From: Bradyrhizobium valentinum | GTDB lineage: Bacteria; Pseudomonadota; Alphaproteobacteria; Rhizobiales; Xanthobacteraceae | Assembly: GCF_001440405.1 (NCBI RefSeq) | Contig: NZ_LLXX01000067.1 | Location: 62,340-126,339, forward strand | Reading direction: 5' to 3' | DNA: 64,000 nt | Shown here: piece by piece, positions 7,294 to 18,039 of the stretch | Numbering within the stretch: the stretch's first letter is position 1 | How the letters are laid out: every line of letters starts with the position of its first letter | Notes under the pieces: generated by a model | The model's database searches: none | What the model was told of the DNA's origin: nothing | The model's input: the letters and a program-made list of their open reading frames with translations, nothing else | Made by a program: the position numbers and the translations under genes

Positions 7294-10200
7294 TGTCCGC
7301 CGTCTTCATTGATCGCCCACGGCTTTCGATGGTGATCGCTTTCATCATCACCATCACCGGTGCGCTGGCGCTGATGCAGATCCCGGTTGCACAATTTCCG
7401 GACATCGTGCCGCCGCAGGTGACGGTCGCCGGCACCTTCCCCGGCGCTTCCGCCGAGGTCGTCGAGAGCAGCGTCGCCCAGCCGTTGGAAGCGCAGGTGA
7501 TCGGCGTCGACCGCGCGCTTTACATGAAATCGACCAGCGCCAATGACGGCAGCTATACGCTCACGGTTTCATTCGCGCTTGGCACCAACCCCGACATCAA
7601 CACCGTCAACGTCAACAACCGCGTGCAAAGGGCGCTGTCGCAATTGCCCACGGAGGTGCAACAGCAGGGTGTGACGGTGCAGAAGAGATCCTCGTCGATC
7701 CTGCAATTCCTGGTGCTCTACAGTGCGGACGGTCAGCAGGACCCGCTCTTCATCACCAACTACGCCATCATCAACGTGCTCGACGCGCTTGCGAGTACAC
7801 CGGGGGTTGGCCAGGCGAATCTGTTCGCCAAGATGAATTACTCGATGCGGATCTGGTTCGATACGCAGCGGCTCACCAGCCTCAATCTCACGCCGGCCGA
7901 TGTCATCGCCGCAATCCGAACGCAAAGCGTTCAGGCACCGGTCGGCCGCATCGGCGCGCGGCCGATCAGCGAGGACCAGCAGTTTCAATTCAATGTGCAG
8001 ACCCTGGGCAGGCTCGCCACCGTCGAGCAATTCGCCAATATCGTGCTGCGCGCCAATGCGGACGGTTCGACGCTCCTTGTCAAGGACGTCGCCCGCGTCG
8101 AGATGGGCGCGCAAAGCCTCGACAGCGAAGCGCGGATCGACGGGCGCGCCGCCGTACCGGTCGCGATCTATCTCGCGCCTGACGCCAATGCGGTGACCAC
8201 TGCACAGGCCGTACAGGCCACCATGCAGCGGCTGTCCAAGCGATTCCCCGCAGGGCTCAGCTACCTTGTGCAATACGACTCCACGAGCTTTGTGAAGGAC
8301 ACGATCGCGGAAGTGTTGCGCACGCTGGGCGAGGCCTTCATCCTGGTCGTGATCGTGGTGTACCTCTTCCTCGGCAATCTCCGCGCGACGGTGATTCCGG
8401 CCGTGGCTGTTCCGGTGAGCCTGATCGGCACCTTCGCCGTCCTGCTGATGCTCGGCTATTCAGCCAACACGGTCTCGCTCCTCGCAATGGTGCTCGCCAT
8501 CGGCGTCGTAGTGGATGACGCCATTGTCGTCGTGGAGAACGTCGAGCGCATCATGGACGAAGAGCCGGATCTTTCCCCCGCCGAGGCCAGCAAGAAGGCC
8601 ATGACGCAGATCACCGCGCCGATCATCGCGATCACGCTGGTGCTGCTCTCCGTGTTCGTTCCGATCGCGTTTATTCCCGGCGTTTCCGGCACGCTGTTTC
8701 GCCAGTTTGCGGTGACGATCAGTGCTGCCACGCTGATCTCGGCGTTAAATGCGTTGACGCTGTCGCCTGCATTGTGCGCGCTGTTCCTGCGTCACACCGG
8801 GCCTCGGCGCGGCATCATGGGCCTCGTCCTTGGCGGCATCGACTGGCTGCGCGATCGCTACAGTGGCGGCGTCCGCCGGCTGGTGCGCATGGCCGGACTA
8901 TCGCTGCTGTTCGTCGCGGTATTCGCCGCCGGTATCTTCGGCATGTCACTGGTGACACCAACGGGGTTCCTGCCGGAGGAAGACCAGGGCGCCTTCTTCA
9001 CGTCGGTGCAACTGCCAGACGGCGCGTCGGTGGCGCGGACCAGCGAAGTCACCCGGCAGATCGAGGATATCCTGAAGCAGATGCCGGCGGTCGATCACGT
9101 GCTCGCGGTGATCGGCTTTTCCTTGCTCGATGGTGCTTCCCAGCCAAACAGTGCGCTGGTGGTCACGCGCCTAAAACCGTTTGCCGATCGCAAGACGGCG
9201 GCAGAGTCGGCCCAGGCGCTGATCGGACGCACCTTTGCGGCCGGTGCGCAGATCCGACAGGCCAATGTACTGCCGTTCAACCTGCCGCCGATCATCGGGC
9301 TCTCCACCGGCGGCGGATTCGAATACCAGCTCCTGGCATTGGAAGGACAGAGCCCGGCCGAGATCTCCAGCGTCACAGGCGCGTTGATCGGCGCCGCCAA
9401 CGCCGATCCGCGGCTTGCACGCGTCTTCTCGACCTTCACCGCGACCAATCCGTCCCTGTATCTGGATATTGATCGCCGCAAGGCGCAGGCGCTCGGCGTC
9501 ACCATCAGCGACATCTTTACCGCCCTGCAGGCGACGCTTGGCGGCATCTACGTCAACAACTTCAACCTGTTCGGCCGCACCTGGCAGGTCAACGTTCAGG
9601 GTGAAGCGTTCGATCGTGCCGACATTTCGGACATCTGGCGGATCTACGTACGCAACAATACCGGCGAGATGGTGCCTTTAAGGTCGCTGGCCGGCATCAA
9701 GATCGTGACTGGGCCGCAAGTCATCACCCGGTACAACAACTATCGCTCGGTGACTGTGAACGGCAGCCCCGCGCCAGGAGTCTCCTCGGGCACAGCGATT
9801 GCGGCGATGGTGGACATCTCCAACACCGTGCTGCCTGCGGGCTACAGTTTTGAGTGGACCGGTACCGCCTATCAGGAGCAGCAGGCCGCCGGCCAAACCG
9901 GCATCGTTCTCATGCTTGCGGTCCTGTTCGCTTATCTGTTCCTGGTAGCTCTCTATGAGAGCACGATCATCCCGATCCCAGTGCTGCTCTCGGTCGTAGT
10001 CGGCGTGCTCGGATCCTATATCGGCATCAAGATCGCCGGTCTCAATCTCGATCTCTACGGCCAGATCGGACTGGCGGTGCTGATCGCGCTCGCCGCCAAG
10101 AATGGCATCCTGATCGTCGAATTCGCAAAGGAGCAACGCGAAGCGGGAGTGGCACTCAACGACGCCGCGATCCAGGGCGCACATATGCGCTTCCGCGCGG

Positions 10201-10442
10201 TCATGATGACCTCAGTCGCCTTCATCCTTGGTCTCTTGCCGCTCGTGATCGCAACCGGCGCCGCCGAGCTTAGCCGCAGAGCTGTCGGCACCGCCGTCTT
10301 CGCCGGCATGCTCGCCGCAAGTTCGATCGGGATCTTCATGGTGCCGATGCTCTACGTGACATTCCAGCGCTTGCGCGAGCGCGTGAAGGGGGCTTCCAAA
10401 TCAACCAATCGGCAGACGCCGCCTGTCGATGAAACGGTTTAG
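7290..10442 (+). CDS. RND efflux permease, HAE1 family (AcrB/MexB type)
   Basis: At 1050 residues it has the full AcrB length. It shows the N-terminal [12 protein letters not shown] helix, two large periplasmic loops, and twelve helices. The proton-relay residues are present: the Asp pair in [16 protein letters not shown] (TM4) and the Lys in [14 protein letters not shown] (TM10). The family motif [12 protein letters not shown] follows TM7. It is a proton-driven drug/proton antiporter of the inner membrane acting with the adaptor just upstream, whose stop codon it overlaps. Unlike most MexAB loci, the next genes are an ABC exporter set rather than an outer-membrane channel. Confidence 0.97.
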   Translation: MMSAVFIDRPRLSMVIAFIITITGALALMQIPVAQFPDIVPPQVTVAGTFPGASAEVVESSVAQPLEAQVIGVDRALYMKSTSANDGSYTLTVSFALGTNPDINTVNVNNRVQRALSQLPTEVQQQGVTVQKRSSSILQFLVLYSADGQQDPLFITNYAIINVLDALASTPGVGQANLFAKMNYSMRIWFDTQRLTSLNLTPADVIAAIRTQSVQAPVGRIGARPISEDQQFQFNVQTLGRLATVEQFANIVLRANADGSTLLVKDVARVEMGAQSLDSEARIDGRAAVPVAIYLAPDANAVTTAQAVQATMQRLSKRFPAGLSYLVQYDSTSFVKDTIAEVLRTLGEAFILVVIVVYLFLGNLRATVIPAVAVPVSLIGTFAVLLMLGYSANTVSLLAMVLAIGVVVDDAIVVVENVERIMDEEPDLSPAEASKKAMTQITAPIIAITLVLLSVFVPIAFIPGVSGTLFRQFAVTISAATLISALNALTLSPALCALFLRHTGPRRGIMGLVLGGIDWLRDRYSGGVRRLVRMAGLSLLFVAVFAAGIFGMSLVTPTGFLPEEDQGAFFTSVQLPDGASVARTSEVTRQIEDILKQMPAVDHVLAVIGFSLLDGASQPNSALVVTRLKPFADRKTAAESAQALIGRTFAAGAQIRQANVLPFNLPPIIGLSTGGGFEYQLLALEGQSPAEISSVTGALIGAANADPRLARVFSTFTATNPSLYLDIDRRKAQALGVTISDIFTALQATLGGIYVNNFNLFGRTWQVNVQGEAFDRADISDIWRIYVRNNTGEMVPLRSLAGIKIVTGPQVITRYNNYRSVTVNGSPAPGVSSGTAIAAMVDISNTVLPAGYSFEWTGTAYQEQQAAGQTGIVLMLAVLFAYLFLVALYESTIIPIPVLLSVVVGVLGSYIGIKIAGLNLDLYGQIGLAVLIALAAKNGILIVEFAKEQREAGVALNDAAIQGAHMRFRAVMMTSVAFILGLLPLVIATGAAELSRRAVGTAVFAGMLAASSIGIFMVPMLYVTFQRLRERVKGASKSTNRQTPPVDETV

Positions 10443-10445
10443 ACC

Positions 10446-11516
10446 ATGAAAAGCAATCGAAAACGCTGGGTAATCGCCCTCCTTGTCGTGGTGCTCGGCG
10501 CCGGCGGCTACTTTGCCTGGCAAAAACTCGGGGGCGACAATCTCCCGCCCGGGTTCGCCAGCGGCAACGGCCGTATCGAGGCCGTCGAAATCGATATTGC
10601 CACCAAGACCCCCGGACGCATTCAGGAGATCCTGTTCAGGGAGGGCGATTTCGTCACGGTAGGACAGGTCCTGGCGCGCATGGACACGACGCAGCTGCAC
10701 GCCCAGCTCCGTCAAGCCGAAGCGCAGTTGCGCCGTGCGATCATCAGCGTCGATACCGCCAAAAGCCTCGTCGCTCAGCGCGAAGCCGAGAGGAAATCCG
10801 CCACCGCGGTGATCGCGCAGCGCAACGCGGAATTGGATACGGCGTATCGAAAGCTGCAGCGATCCGAGCAACTGATCAGGACCAACGCCGTGCCCCAGCA
10901 GGTTCTCGACGACGACCGGGCGGCCGCCGAGGGAATGAAGGCCGCGGTTGCGGCGGCGGAGGCTCAGCGTGCGGCGGCGGAGGCCGCCATGAGCTCCGCC
11001 CGGGCGCAAGTGGTCGACGCCGAAGCATCGATCGACGCGGCAAGGGCCGCCATCGAGAGCATCAAGGCCGACATTAACGATAGCACCCTGATGGCACCGC
11101 GCGACGGGCGCGTGCAGTTCCGCGTGGCACAGCCGGGAGAAGTGCTTGCCGCCGGCGGACGCGTGCTCAACCTCGTCGACCTCGGCGAGGTCTACATGAC
11201 GTTCTTCCTGCCGACGGCGCAAGCTGGTCGCGTCGCTATCGGTTCAGAGGTCCGCCTCGTGCTCGACGCTGCGCCACAACGGGTCATTCCCGCCAAGGCA
11301 ACGTTTGTCGCCAGCGTTGCACAGTTCACACCCAAGGCGGTTGAGACCGAAGAGGAGCGGCAGAAACTGATGTTCCGCATCAGGGCACATATCTCACCAG
11401 AGCTGCTGCGGAGAAACATCGAACAGGTCAAGACCGGCCTGCCCGGCCGCGCCTTTATCCGCCTTGACGCGGATACCGAATGGCCGGCGCAGCTGACGGA
11501 ACATCTTGTCAAATGA
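10446..11516 (+). CDS. HlyD family adaptor of an ABC exporter (YhiI/YbhG-like)
   Basis: This 356-residue protein has an uncleaved N-terminal signal anchor (residues 8-26), a lipoyl half at [20 protein letters not shown], and a long Ala/Glu/Arg coiled-coil hairpin (about residues 80-205). The second half follows ([20 protein letters not shown]), then a short barrel. The anchor and coiled-coil length match adaptors of ABC-2 exporters such as YhiI and YbhG. It starts four bases after the RND pump, and its stop overlaps the ATG of the ABC protein. It should bridge that ABC exporter to an outer-membrane factor. Confidence 0.92.
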   Translation: MKSNRKRWVIALLVVVLGAGGYFAWQKLGGDNLPPGFASGNGRIEAVEIDIATKTPGRIQEILFREGDFVTVGQVLARMDTTQLHAQLRQAEAQLRRAIISVDTAKSLVAQREAERKSATAVIAQRNAELDTAYRKLQRSEQLIRTNAVPQQVLDDDRAAAEGMKAAVAAAEAQRAAAEAAMSSARAQVVDAEASIDAARAAIESIKADINDSTLMAPRDGRVQFRVAQPGEVLAAGGRVLNLVDLGEVYMTFFLPTAQAGRVAIGSEVRLVLDAAPQRVIPAKATFVASVAQFTPKAVETEEERQKLMFRIRAHISPELLRRNIEQVKTGLPGRAFIRLDADTEWPAQLTEHLVK

Positions 11517-14299
11517 GCGACACGTCGAACGCAGCTCGATCTGATCCTTCCGCACCAGTGATACGTCTGGAGGCGGTCGGACTGTCCTACGGCAAGACGC
11601 GCGCGCTGGATGGCATCACGCTCGATATTCCCTCCGCGCGCATGGTCGGGCTGATCGGACCTGATGGCGTCGGCAAATCCAGCCTGCTGTCCCTGATCGC
11701 CGGAGCTCGCGCGGTTCAGGAAGGGCGCATCCACGTGCTCGGCGGAGACATGGCCGATGCCGCGCACCGGAGGCTGACGTGCCCGCAGATCGCCTACATG
11801 CCGCAAGGTCTCGGCAAGAACCTCTATCCGACGCTATCCGTCTTCGAGAATGTGGATTTCTTCGGTCGTCTGTTCGGCCACAACAGGCACGAGCGCGAAC
11901 ACAGGATCGACCAGCTTTTGAAAGGCACGGGGCTTGCTCCTTTCACGGATCGGCCGGCGGGCAAGCTGTCGGGCGGCATGAAGCAGAAGCTCGGCCTTTG
12001 CTGTGCGTTGATCCATGATCCCGAGCTTTTGATTCTCGACGAGCCGACCACCGGCGTCGATCCGCTCTCGCGCCGCCAGTTCTGGGAACTGATCGACGAG
12101 ATCCGCAAAAGCCACCCCGGCATGAGCGTCATCGTCGCCACCGCCTACATGGAAGAGGCGGCTCGCTTCGACCGGCTGGTTGCCATGGACGAAGGCCGGG
12201 TGCTCGCCACGGGGGCGCCGGCGGACCTGCTGAGGCAGACCGGCGCTGACAACCTCGATGCCGCCTTCATCGCCCTGCTCCCGGAACAGCAGCGCCAGCA
12301 ACACAGGGAGGTGGTGATTCCGCCTCGCCGAAGCGAGCGCGCCGACGATATCGCCATCGAGGCCGAGCAGCTTACGGTAAAGTTCGGCGATTTCACCGCG
12401 GTCGACAGGGTCAGCTTCCGCATTGCCCGCGGCGAGATCTTCGGCTTCCTCGGCTCGAACGGCTGCGGCAAGACCACCACCATGAAGGTGCTGACCGGAT
12501 TGCTGCCGGCCAGCGCTGGCAACGCCAAGCTATTCGGCCACGAGGTGGATCCGAACGACATGGAAGTCCGCCGCCGCGTCGGCTACATGTCGCAGGCTTT
12601 CTCGCTCTACTCCGAACTGACGATCCGGCAGAACCTCGAACTGCATGCGCGGCTGTTTCGGCTCGCTCCCGACATCATCGAGGGCCGCGTCCAAGAGATG
12701 GTGCAGCGCTTCGATCTCGTTGATGTCATCGATACCTTGCCTGATGCGTTGCCGCTCGGCGTCCGCCAGCGCCTGTCGCTCGCCGTGGCAATGGTCCATG
12801 CACCTGACATCCTGATCCTCGACGAGCCGACATCCGGCGTCGATCCGGTGGCCCGCGACAATTTCTGGCAGATTTTGTCCGACCTCTCCCGCAACGACAA
12901 CGTCACGGTCTTCGTCTCGACCCATTTCATGAACGAGGCCGAGCGCTGCGACCGCATCTCGCTCATGCATGCGGGCAAGGTGCTCGTCAGCGATACGCCG
13001 GCCAGGCTCGCCGAGCAGCGCGGCGGCGGCAGCCTTGAAGAGGCGTTTGTCGCCTATCTGCAGGACGCGATCGGCGCGACGGATACCAAACCGCCGGGCG
13101 TCGAGGCGGCGGTCGCCATCGAAGCTCCGTCGTCGACCGAAGGCGGCGCGGCGCATGGCCGGCTGATGCGCTCCTTCGATCTGCGGCGCATGTTCGCCTA
13201 TACCCACCGTGAGACTCTGGAGCTGCGGCGCGACCCGATCCGCGCCACGCTGGCCATTCTCGGCAGCGTCATTCTGATGTTCGTGATGGGTTACGGCGTC
13301 AACATGGACGTCGAGAATCTTGCGTTCGCAGTCATGGACCGCGACGAAACGGGGATAAGTCGCGATTACATCCAGCAGGTCTCCGGATCGCGCTTTTTCA
13401 CGGAATTGCCAGCGATTACCGACTATGACGATCTCGATCGCCGCATGCGCAGCGGGGAGCTCAGTCTTGCGATCGAGATTCCACCGGGGTTCGGGCGCGA
13501 CGTGGCGCGCGGCCGCAACGTCCAGATCGGCGCATGGATCGACGGCGCCATGCCTTCGCGCGCGGAAACGGTGAAGGGTTATGTGCAGGCGATGCACGCA
13601 CACTGGCTGACGCAGCGCGCCCGGCTGATCTACGGCAGCGCCGCGACTACAGGCGATTTTCAGCTCGAGATCCGTTATCGCTACAACCCGGATATCAAGA
13701 GCATCGTGGCCATGGCTCCCGGCGTGATCCCGATCCTGCTGTTGATGATACCGGCGATCCTGGCGACGCTGAGCGTCGTGCGCGAGAAGGAGCTGGGGTC
13801 GATCATCAATTTCTATGTAACGCCGGTGACGCGGCTGGAATTCCTGCTCGGCAAGCAGGTTCCGTATGTCGCGATCGCCATGCTCAATTTCTTCCTGTTG
13901 ACGGCCTTTGCCGTGTTCATCTTCCGCGTTCCGTTCACCGGCAGCTTCCTCGCCCTTACCTCCGCGGCATTTCTCTATGTCATCATCACGACCGCGATGG
14001 GGCTCGTCATCTCGGCGTTCATGGCGAGCCAGATCGCCGCGATCTTCGCGACCGCGCTGCTTACCATGCTGCCTGCCACCCAGTACTCGGGGCTGATCGA
14101 TCCGGTGTCGTCGCTTCAGGGAGCCGGCGCCTTCATCGGACGGATCTACCCAACGGCGCATTTCGTCACCATCACCCGCGGCACCTTCTCGAAGGGACTC
14201 GATTTCGGCGATCTATCGGGCCCGTTTATTGCGCTGCTCGTGACGATCCCGGTGCTGCTCGGTCTCGGAGCGGTGCTGTTGCGGAAACAGGCAAGCTAG
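11513..14299 (+). CDS. ABC exporter with two ATPase domains fused to a permease (RbbA/YhiH-like)
   Basis: The 928-residue chain holds two ABC ATPase domains and one ABC-2 membrane domain. The first domain (about residues 20-245) has Walker [10 protein letters not shown], signature [11 protein letters not shown] and Walker [11 protein letters not shown]. The second (about 290-510) has Walker [10 protein letters not shown], a degenerate signature [10 protein letters not shown] and Walker [12 protein letters not shown] membrane part (about 565-925) contains VMGYG near its first helix and six helices at the end. This is the layout of RbbA/YhiH, proposed to export drugs or bind ribosomes. The ATG overlaps the upstream stop. 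The altered second signature suggests that the two ATP sites are not equal. Confidence 0.93.
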   Translation: MSDTSNAARSDPSAPVIRLEAVGLSYGKTRALDGITLDIPSARMVGLIGPDGVGKSSLLSLIAGARAVQEGRIHVLGGDMADAAHRRLTCPQIAYMPQGLGKNLYPTLSVFENVDFFGRLFGHNRHEREHRIDQLLKGTGLAPFTDRPAGKLSGGMKQKLGLCCALIHDPELLILDEPTTGVDPLSRRQFWELIDEIRKSHPGMSVIVATAYMEEAARFDRLVAMDEGRVLATGAPADLLRQTGADNLDAAFIALLPEQQRQQHREVVIPPRRSERADDIAIEAEQLTVKFGDFTAVDRVSFRIARGEIFGFLGSNGCGKTTTMKVLTGLLPASAGNAKLFGHEVDPNDMEVRRRVGYMSQAFSLYSELTIRQNLELHARLFRLAPDIIEGRVQEMVQRFDLVDVIDTLPDALPLGVRQRLSLAVAMVHAPDILILDEPTSGVDPVARDNFWQILSDLSRNDNVTVFVSTHFMNEAERCDRISLMHAGKVLVSDTPARLAEQRGGGSLEEAFVAYLQDAIGATDTKPPGVEAAVAIEAPSSTEGGAAHGRLMRSFDLRRMFAYTHRETLELRRDPIRATLAILGSVILMFVMGYGVNMDVENLAFAVMDRDETGISRDYIQQVSGSRFFTELPAITDYDDLDRRMRSGELSLAIEIPPGFGRDVARGRNVQIGAWIDGAMPSRAETVKGYVQAMHAHWLTQRARLIYGSAATTGDFQLEIRYRYNPDIKSIVAMAPGVIPILLLMIPAILATLSVVREKELGSIINFYVTPVTRLEFLLGKQVPYVAIAMLNFFLLTAFAVFIFRVPFTGSFLALTSAAFLYVIITTAMGLVISAFMASQIAAIFATALLTMLPATQYSGLIDPVSSLQGAGAFIGRIYPTAHFVTITRGTFSKGLDFGDLSGPFIALLVTIPVLLGLGAVLLRKQAS

Positions 14300-14301
14300 A
14301 T

Positions 14302-15414
14302 ATGCGCACCTCCAATATCGTTCAGCTCGGCGTCAAGGAACTGCGGGGGCTTGTCCGCGATCCGATAATGCTGATCCTGATCGTCTATGCTTTCACGGTC
14401 TCTATCTACACGGGATCCCGGGCGCAGCCGGAGACCTTGAACCAGGCCGCGCTCGCCATCGTCGACGAGGACAATTCGCCGGCATCGACGCGCATCGTCA
14501 CGGCGTTCAATCCGCCCTATTTCACGATACCGCGGCTGATCCTCCAATCGGAGGTTAACGCGCGCATGGATGCGGGTCTCGATACCTTCGCGCTCAACAT
14601 TCCGCCGAACTTCCAGCGCGACCTTCTGGCCCAGAGATCACCGGCGATCCAGCTCAACGTCGACGCGACCCGCATGTCGCAGGCCTTCACCGGTGGCGGT
14701 TATATCCAGTCCATCGTGACCGACGAGGTCAGCGAATTTCTGGCCCGCTATCGCTCGGCCGCGCCTCTCCCCATCGAGCTCGCCCTGCGGGCGCGCTTCA
14801 ACCCCGAGCTCAACAAAAGCTGGTTTGGCGCCATCAACAACGTGATCTCCTCGATCACGATGCTGTCGATCATCCTGACCGGAGCCGCGCTGATCCGCGA
14901 GCGCGAGTACGGCACCATCGAGCATCTGCTCGTCATGCCGGTGACGCCGTTCGAGATCATGGCAAGCAAGATCTGGTCGATGGGGCTTGTCGTGCTCTTG
15001 GCCGCCAGCGTGTCGCTCGTGTTCATCGTCCAGGGATTGCTGGCGGTGCGGATCGGAGGCTCGATCCCGCTGTTCCTGTTCGGCACCGCGCTCTACCTGT
15101 TCGCCATGACCAGCATGGGCATCTTTCTGGCGACGGTTGGGGGAACCATGCCGCAATTCGGCCTGTTGATGATGCTCGTCCTGATGCCGCTCGAAATGCT
15201 GTCGGGAGCCACGACGCCCCGGGAGAGCATGCCCGAGATCATCCAGAACATCATGCTCGCCGCGCCCAACACGCACTTCGTCATCCTCGCACAAGCCGTG
15301 CTGTTCCGTGGCGCCGGAATAGCTGTGGTCTGGCCGCAGCTCGCCGCCCTGCTGACGATAGGAGCGATCCTGTTCTTCTTCTCTTTGCAAAGATTCAGGG
15401 AGTTCTTGCGATAA
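14302..15414 (+). CDS. ABC-2 type permease (YhhJ/YbhR-like)
   Basis: The 370-residue product has one N-terminal helix (KELRGLVRDPIMLILIVYAF), a periplasmic domain of about 150 residues, and five C-terminal helices beginning at ITMLSIILTGAALIRERE. The motif EREYGTIEHLLVMPVTPFEI is typical of ABC-2 permeases that pair with RbbA-like proteins. It begins two bases after the fused ABC protein and closes the operon. With the HlyD adaptor and the ABC protein it completes a YhiI-YhiH-YhhJ exporter. The start follows directly from the coupling. No terminator stem with a T-tract is evident after it. Confidence 0.92.
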   Translation: MRTSNIVQLGVKELRGLVRDPIMLILIVYAFTVSIYTGSRAQPETLNQAALAIVDEDNSPASTRIVTAFNPPYFTIPRLILQSEVNARMDAGLDTFALNIPPNFQRDLLAQRSPAIQLNVDATRMSQAFTGGGYIQSIVTDEVSEFLARYRSAAPLPIELALRARFNPELNKSWFGAINNVISSITMLSIILTGAALIREREYGTIEHLLVMPVTPFEIMASKIWSMGLVVLLAASVSLVFIVQGLLAVRIGGSIPLFLFGTALYLFAMTSMGIFLATVGGTMPQFGLLMMLVLMPLEMLSGATTPRESMPEIIQNIMLAAPNTHFVILAQAVLFRGAGIAVVWPQLAALLTIGAILFFFSLQRFREFLR

Positions 15415-15625
15415 GGGATGCTTCCCCGATGCCATGCTCCAGCAAAGTCAATCGATGGTGCGACAACCACCGTCGATACGCCAAGTGTCTCCCGTCGTCG
15501 GCCTTGCGCCATCCAGGGCAGAAAGCCGTGACCTTTCAATTCGTCGCGACAGCAATGGGAGCAGCACCGTCTGCAAGGAAATTCGAACTGGTTGACCAAC
15601 GGACGTCGTAACACGGGAGGGATCG

Positions 15626-16384
15626 ATGCGGCAGACCGGCAGCAAGCGTGCGATTACCCGCGACCAGTACGATGCCGTGTTGTTTGACCTTGACGGCGTG
15701 ATAACAGACACCGCCAGCCTGCACGCGGCTTGCTGGAAACAGATGTTCGACGAGTATCTTAAGGGACGTGCGACCCAAAGCGGCAAAGCCTTTTACCCCT
15801 TTGACCTTGTCACGGACTACCGGCTCTATGTGGATGGTAAGCCCCGCTTCGACGGCGTTCGCGACTTTCTCAAATCACGCGACATACACCTCCTTGAGGG
15901 GACCCCGGGCGACCCACCAGAGGCCGAAACGGTGGGCGGGCTCGGTAACCGCAAGAACGACTTAGTCAGCGAGGCGATCGGAAATCTTGGGGTGCAACCT
16001 TACGAGGGAAGTGTTCGCCTTATCCATCAGCTCCGGCGTCAAGGATTCAAGCTCGCCGTCGTCAGCTCAAGTGAAAACTGCCAGGCAGTCCTAGAGGCCG
16101 TCAAGCTGAACACATTTTTCGACGCCCGAGTCGACGGCAATACCATCCATGCGGAATACTTGGCTGGAAAGCCTGCTCCGGACACGTTCTTGACGGCGGC
16201 AAAACTATTGAGCGTCGAGCCGTCACGGGCGGTTGTCATCGAGGACGCTATCTCGGGGGTCCAGGCGGGGTCGAATGGAGACTTCGCGTTTGTGATCGGG
16301 GTTGCTCGCAAGGGTAATGCCGAAGAACTTCAGAAACATGGTGCACATTTGGTGGTGAGCGACCTCGCCGAACTGGTTGATTGA
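15626..16384 (+). CDS. HAD hydrolase, beta-phosphoglucomutase-like
   Basis: The 252-residue protein has the HAD motif I FDLDGVITDT at residue 21, a cap domain of about 90 residues that includes ETVGGLGNRKNDL, motif II VVSSS, motif III Lys in AGKPAPDTF, and motif IV VIEDAISGVQAG. The second Asp of DxD and the cap type fit beta-phosphoglucomutase, which turns beta-glucose-1-phosphate into glucose-6-phosphate. A GGGAGG box precedes the ATG. The neighbour downstream is a GH65 disaccharide phosphorylase, the usual source of that sugar phosphate, but here it is broken. Phosphatase activity on another sugar phosphate is the main alternative. Confidence 0.88.
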   Translation: MRQTGSKRAITRDQYDAVLFDLDGVITDTASLHAACWKQMFDEYLKGRATQSGKAFYPFDLVTDYRLYVDGKPRFDGVRDFLKSRDIHLLEGTPGDPPEAETVGGLGNRKNDLVSEAIGNLGVQPYEGSVRLIHQLRRQGFKLAVVSSSENCQAVLEAVKLNTFFDARVDGNTIHAEYLAGKPAPDTFLTAAKLLSVEPSRAVVIEDAISGVQAGSNGDFAFVIGVARKGNAEELQKHGAHLVVSDLAELVD

Positions 16385-16417
16385 CGAGCAGCCTCTGCTG
16401 CCTGGAGGAACGGCGCG

Positions 16418-16837
16418 ATGATCCGTCATGAACGCCTTAAACCGCCATCTCATGACTATCCGGCCGACGAGTGGAACGTCATCGAGAAAGGCTTTCGCCC
16501 CGAATTCCTGGCCCAGATGGAAACGATCATGGCGCTTGGCAACGGATACCTCGGCATGCGCGGGTGCCCGGAGGAAGGCGGCCCCAACGTTGAAAACGGA
16601 ACCCTCATCAATGGGTTCTACGAGACGTGGCCAATCGTGTACGGGGAAGAAGCTTACGGTTTTGCGAAAACCGGCCAGACGATCTGCAACGTAACCGACA
16701 GCAAGATCATCAAGCTCTTCGTGGACGACGAGCCCTTCTGGCTGCCCAATGCGAACCTCTTGAGCTACGACCGGCGGCTCAACATGAAGTCCGGGACGCT
16801 TGCGCGCTGCGGGTGGCGGTTAGCATTCTCGCTATGA
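16418..16837 (+). pseudogene. Truncated GH65 disaccharide phosphorylase (N-terminal fragment)
   Basis: The 139-residue frame matches only the N-terminal domain of GH65 maltose/kojibiose/trehalose phosphorylases: EKGFRPEFLAQMETIMALGN, then GYLGMRG, NGTLINGFYETWPIVYGEEA, and LNMKSGTL. Family members are about 750-1050 residues and the catalytic domain lies much further on. After SGTLAR the frame changes character and stops, and the next 350 bases show no continuation in any frame that I can recognise. It is therefore a remnant. It sits 33 bases after the HAD gene in the usual phosphorylase/mutase order. Confidence 0.8.
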
Positions 16838-17187
16838 CAACCGAGCTCGAGCAAATCGGCGTGTCAGCAAAGCCAACAGCCTAGCCGTCGCGCTTGGGGA
16901 TCTACGGAACCAGCCCGCCCCGTTCAAGCGTTGCTCGACTGAGTCCGCACGAGGCGCGGTTTCGCCTCAGTGTCGAGGTTCGAGTCGGTGGAGCGCTACC
17001 AACCCACGCCAACATCTTCTCCAACACTTATCGTGAAGTTCACGGCGAGATCGACCGCTCAGATTCCGGACACGTCTAATACTCTCTGTGGCCGCCTACG
17101 CCGCCTAACGCAGAAAGAGAAATCGTCAGTCGGACGGTATCCTTCCCAATAGCGCTCACGCAGCAGTCCGCACCGCACAGCCGAAGC
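16838..17187. other. Non-coding remnant between the GH65 fragment and the SDR gene
   Basis: There is no credible gene here. The short open frames have no ribosome site and no family likeness. The sequence probably represents the decayed remainder or junction of the GH65 gene, where its catalytic domain was lost. The leftward operon ends at its right-hand edge. Confidence 0.5.
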
Positions 17188-17979
17188 TTAGGAAGACGAT
17201 AGCACCGAAGTCAGACCGCCATCGACGGCAAGGATCTGACCGGTGATGTGCTTGCCGGCGTCGCTTGCGAAGAGAACCACAGCGCCTTTCAGATCGTCCT
17301 CGTCGCCGATGCGGCGCAGCGGCGCACCGGCGGCGAGCTTTTCGACCCCGACAGCTTCGATCGTGCCCTTCGTCATCCTCGACGGAAAGAAGCCGGGCGC
17401 CAGAGCATTGGCCGTAATTCCGTAGCGTCCCCAACTACCCGCCAGGGCTCGCGTGAAATTGACCACCGCGCCCTTGCTCGTGTTGTAGGCGACCATCTGC
17501 ATATCTCCGGAACTTCCGAACAGGCCCGCGATCGACGCAAGGTTGATAATGCGGCCATACTTGTTGGGAATCATCGAGTGCTTCGCAATCTGTTGGCTGA
17601 GCAGGAACAGCGAGCGGATGTTCAGATTCATCACCTTGTCCCACGCCTCGATCGGGTGGTCCTCGGTCGGCGCGCCCCAGTTTGCGCCCGCGTTGTTCAC
17701 CAGAATGTCCACCCGGCCGAGCTTCTTGATCGCTTCGTCAGTGAGCCGCTTGACGTCTTCGTCCCTGGAATTATCCGCTGCAATCCACTCCGCCTTGATG
17801 CCGAGACCGGCAAGATGCGCCTGGGCCTTTTCCAGATCCGGCGCCTTGCGAGAGGAAATCACGACCCGCGCCCCTTGCTCACCTAGCGCCTCGGCGATTT
17901 TCAGCCCAAGGCCGCGGGAGCCGCCTGTAACAAGGGCATTCTTTCCGGTGAGATCGAATGCCTTCTTGATGCTTCCCAT
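17188..17979 (-). CDS. SDR family oxidoreductase
   Basis: This is a classical 263-residue short-chain dehydrogenase with the cofactor motif TGGSRGLGLKIAEAL, the NNAG motif at DILVNNAGANWG, a catalytic Ser in NLASIAG, the YNTSK active-site pair, and a C-terminal GQILAVDGG. The Arg after the second strand (SSRK) suggests NADP(H). An AGAGGA box seven bases before ATG 17979 decides the start over a TTG six bases upstream. It is the last gene of the leftward ligase operon and may oxidise a hydroxyacyl-CoA or a related alcohol made by the hydratase next to it. The substrate is unknown. Confidence 0.92.
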   Translation of the reverse strand: MGSIKKAFDLTGKNALVTGGSRGLGLKIAEALGEQGARVVISSRKAPDLEKAQAHLAGLGIKAEWIAADNSRDEDVKRLTDEAIKKLGRVDILVNNAGANWGAPTEDHPIEAWDKVMNLNIRSLFLLSQQIAKHSMIPNKYGRIINLASIAGLFGSSGDMQMVAYNTSKGAVVNFTRALAGSWGRYGITANALAPGFFPSRMTKGTIEAVGVEKLAAGAPLRRIGDEDDLKGAVVLFASDAGKHITGQILAVDGGLTSVLSSS

Positions 17980-18039
17980 AGTCAAATCCTCTTGTGGGCA
18001 AAGTTCTGCTGCGCGGTTACGTGGGGATCCGCGGGATCA

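Noticed and set aside
12530..14161. A 543-codon open frame on the minus strand
   Set aside because: It is antisense to the RbbA-like gene, has an Arg/His/Asp-rich composition typical of GC-rich shadow frames, and shows no family motif.
15415..15430. Stem ggga-tgct-tccc after the ABC permease as a terminator
   Set aside because: The arms are only four bases long and there is no T-tract.
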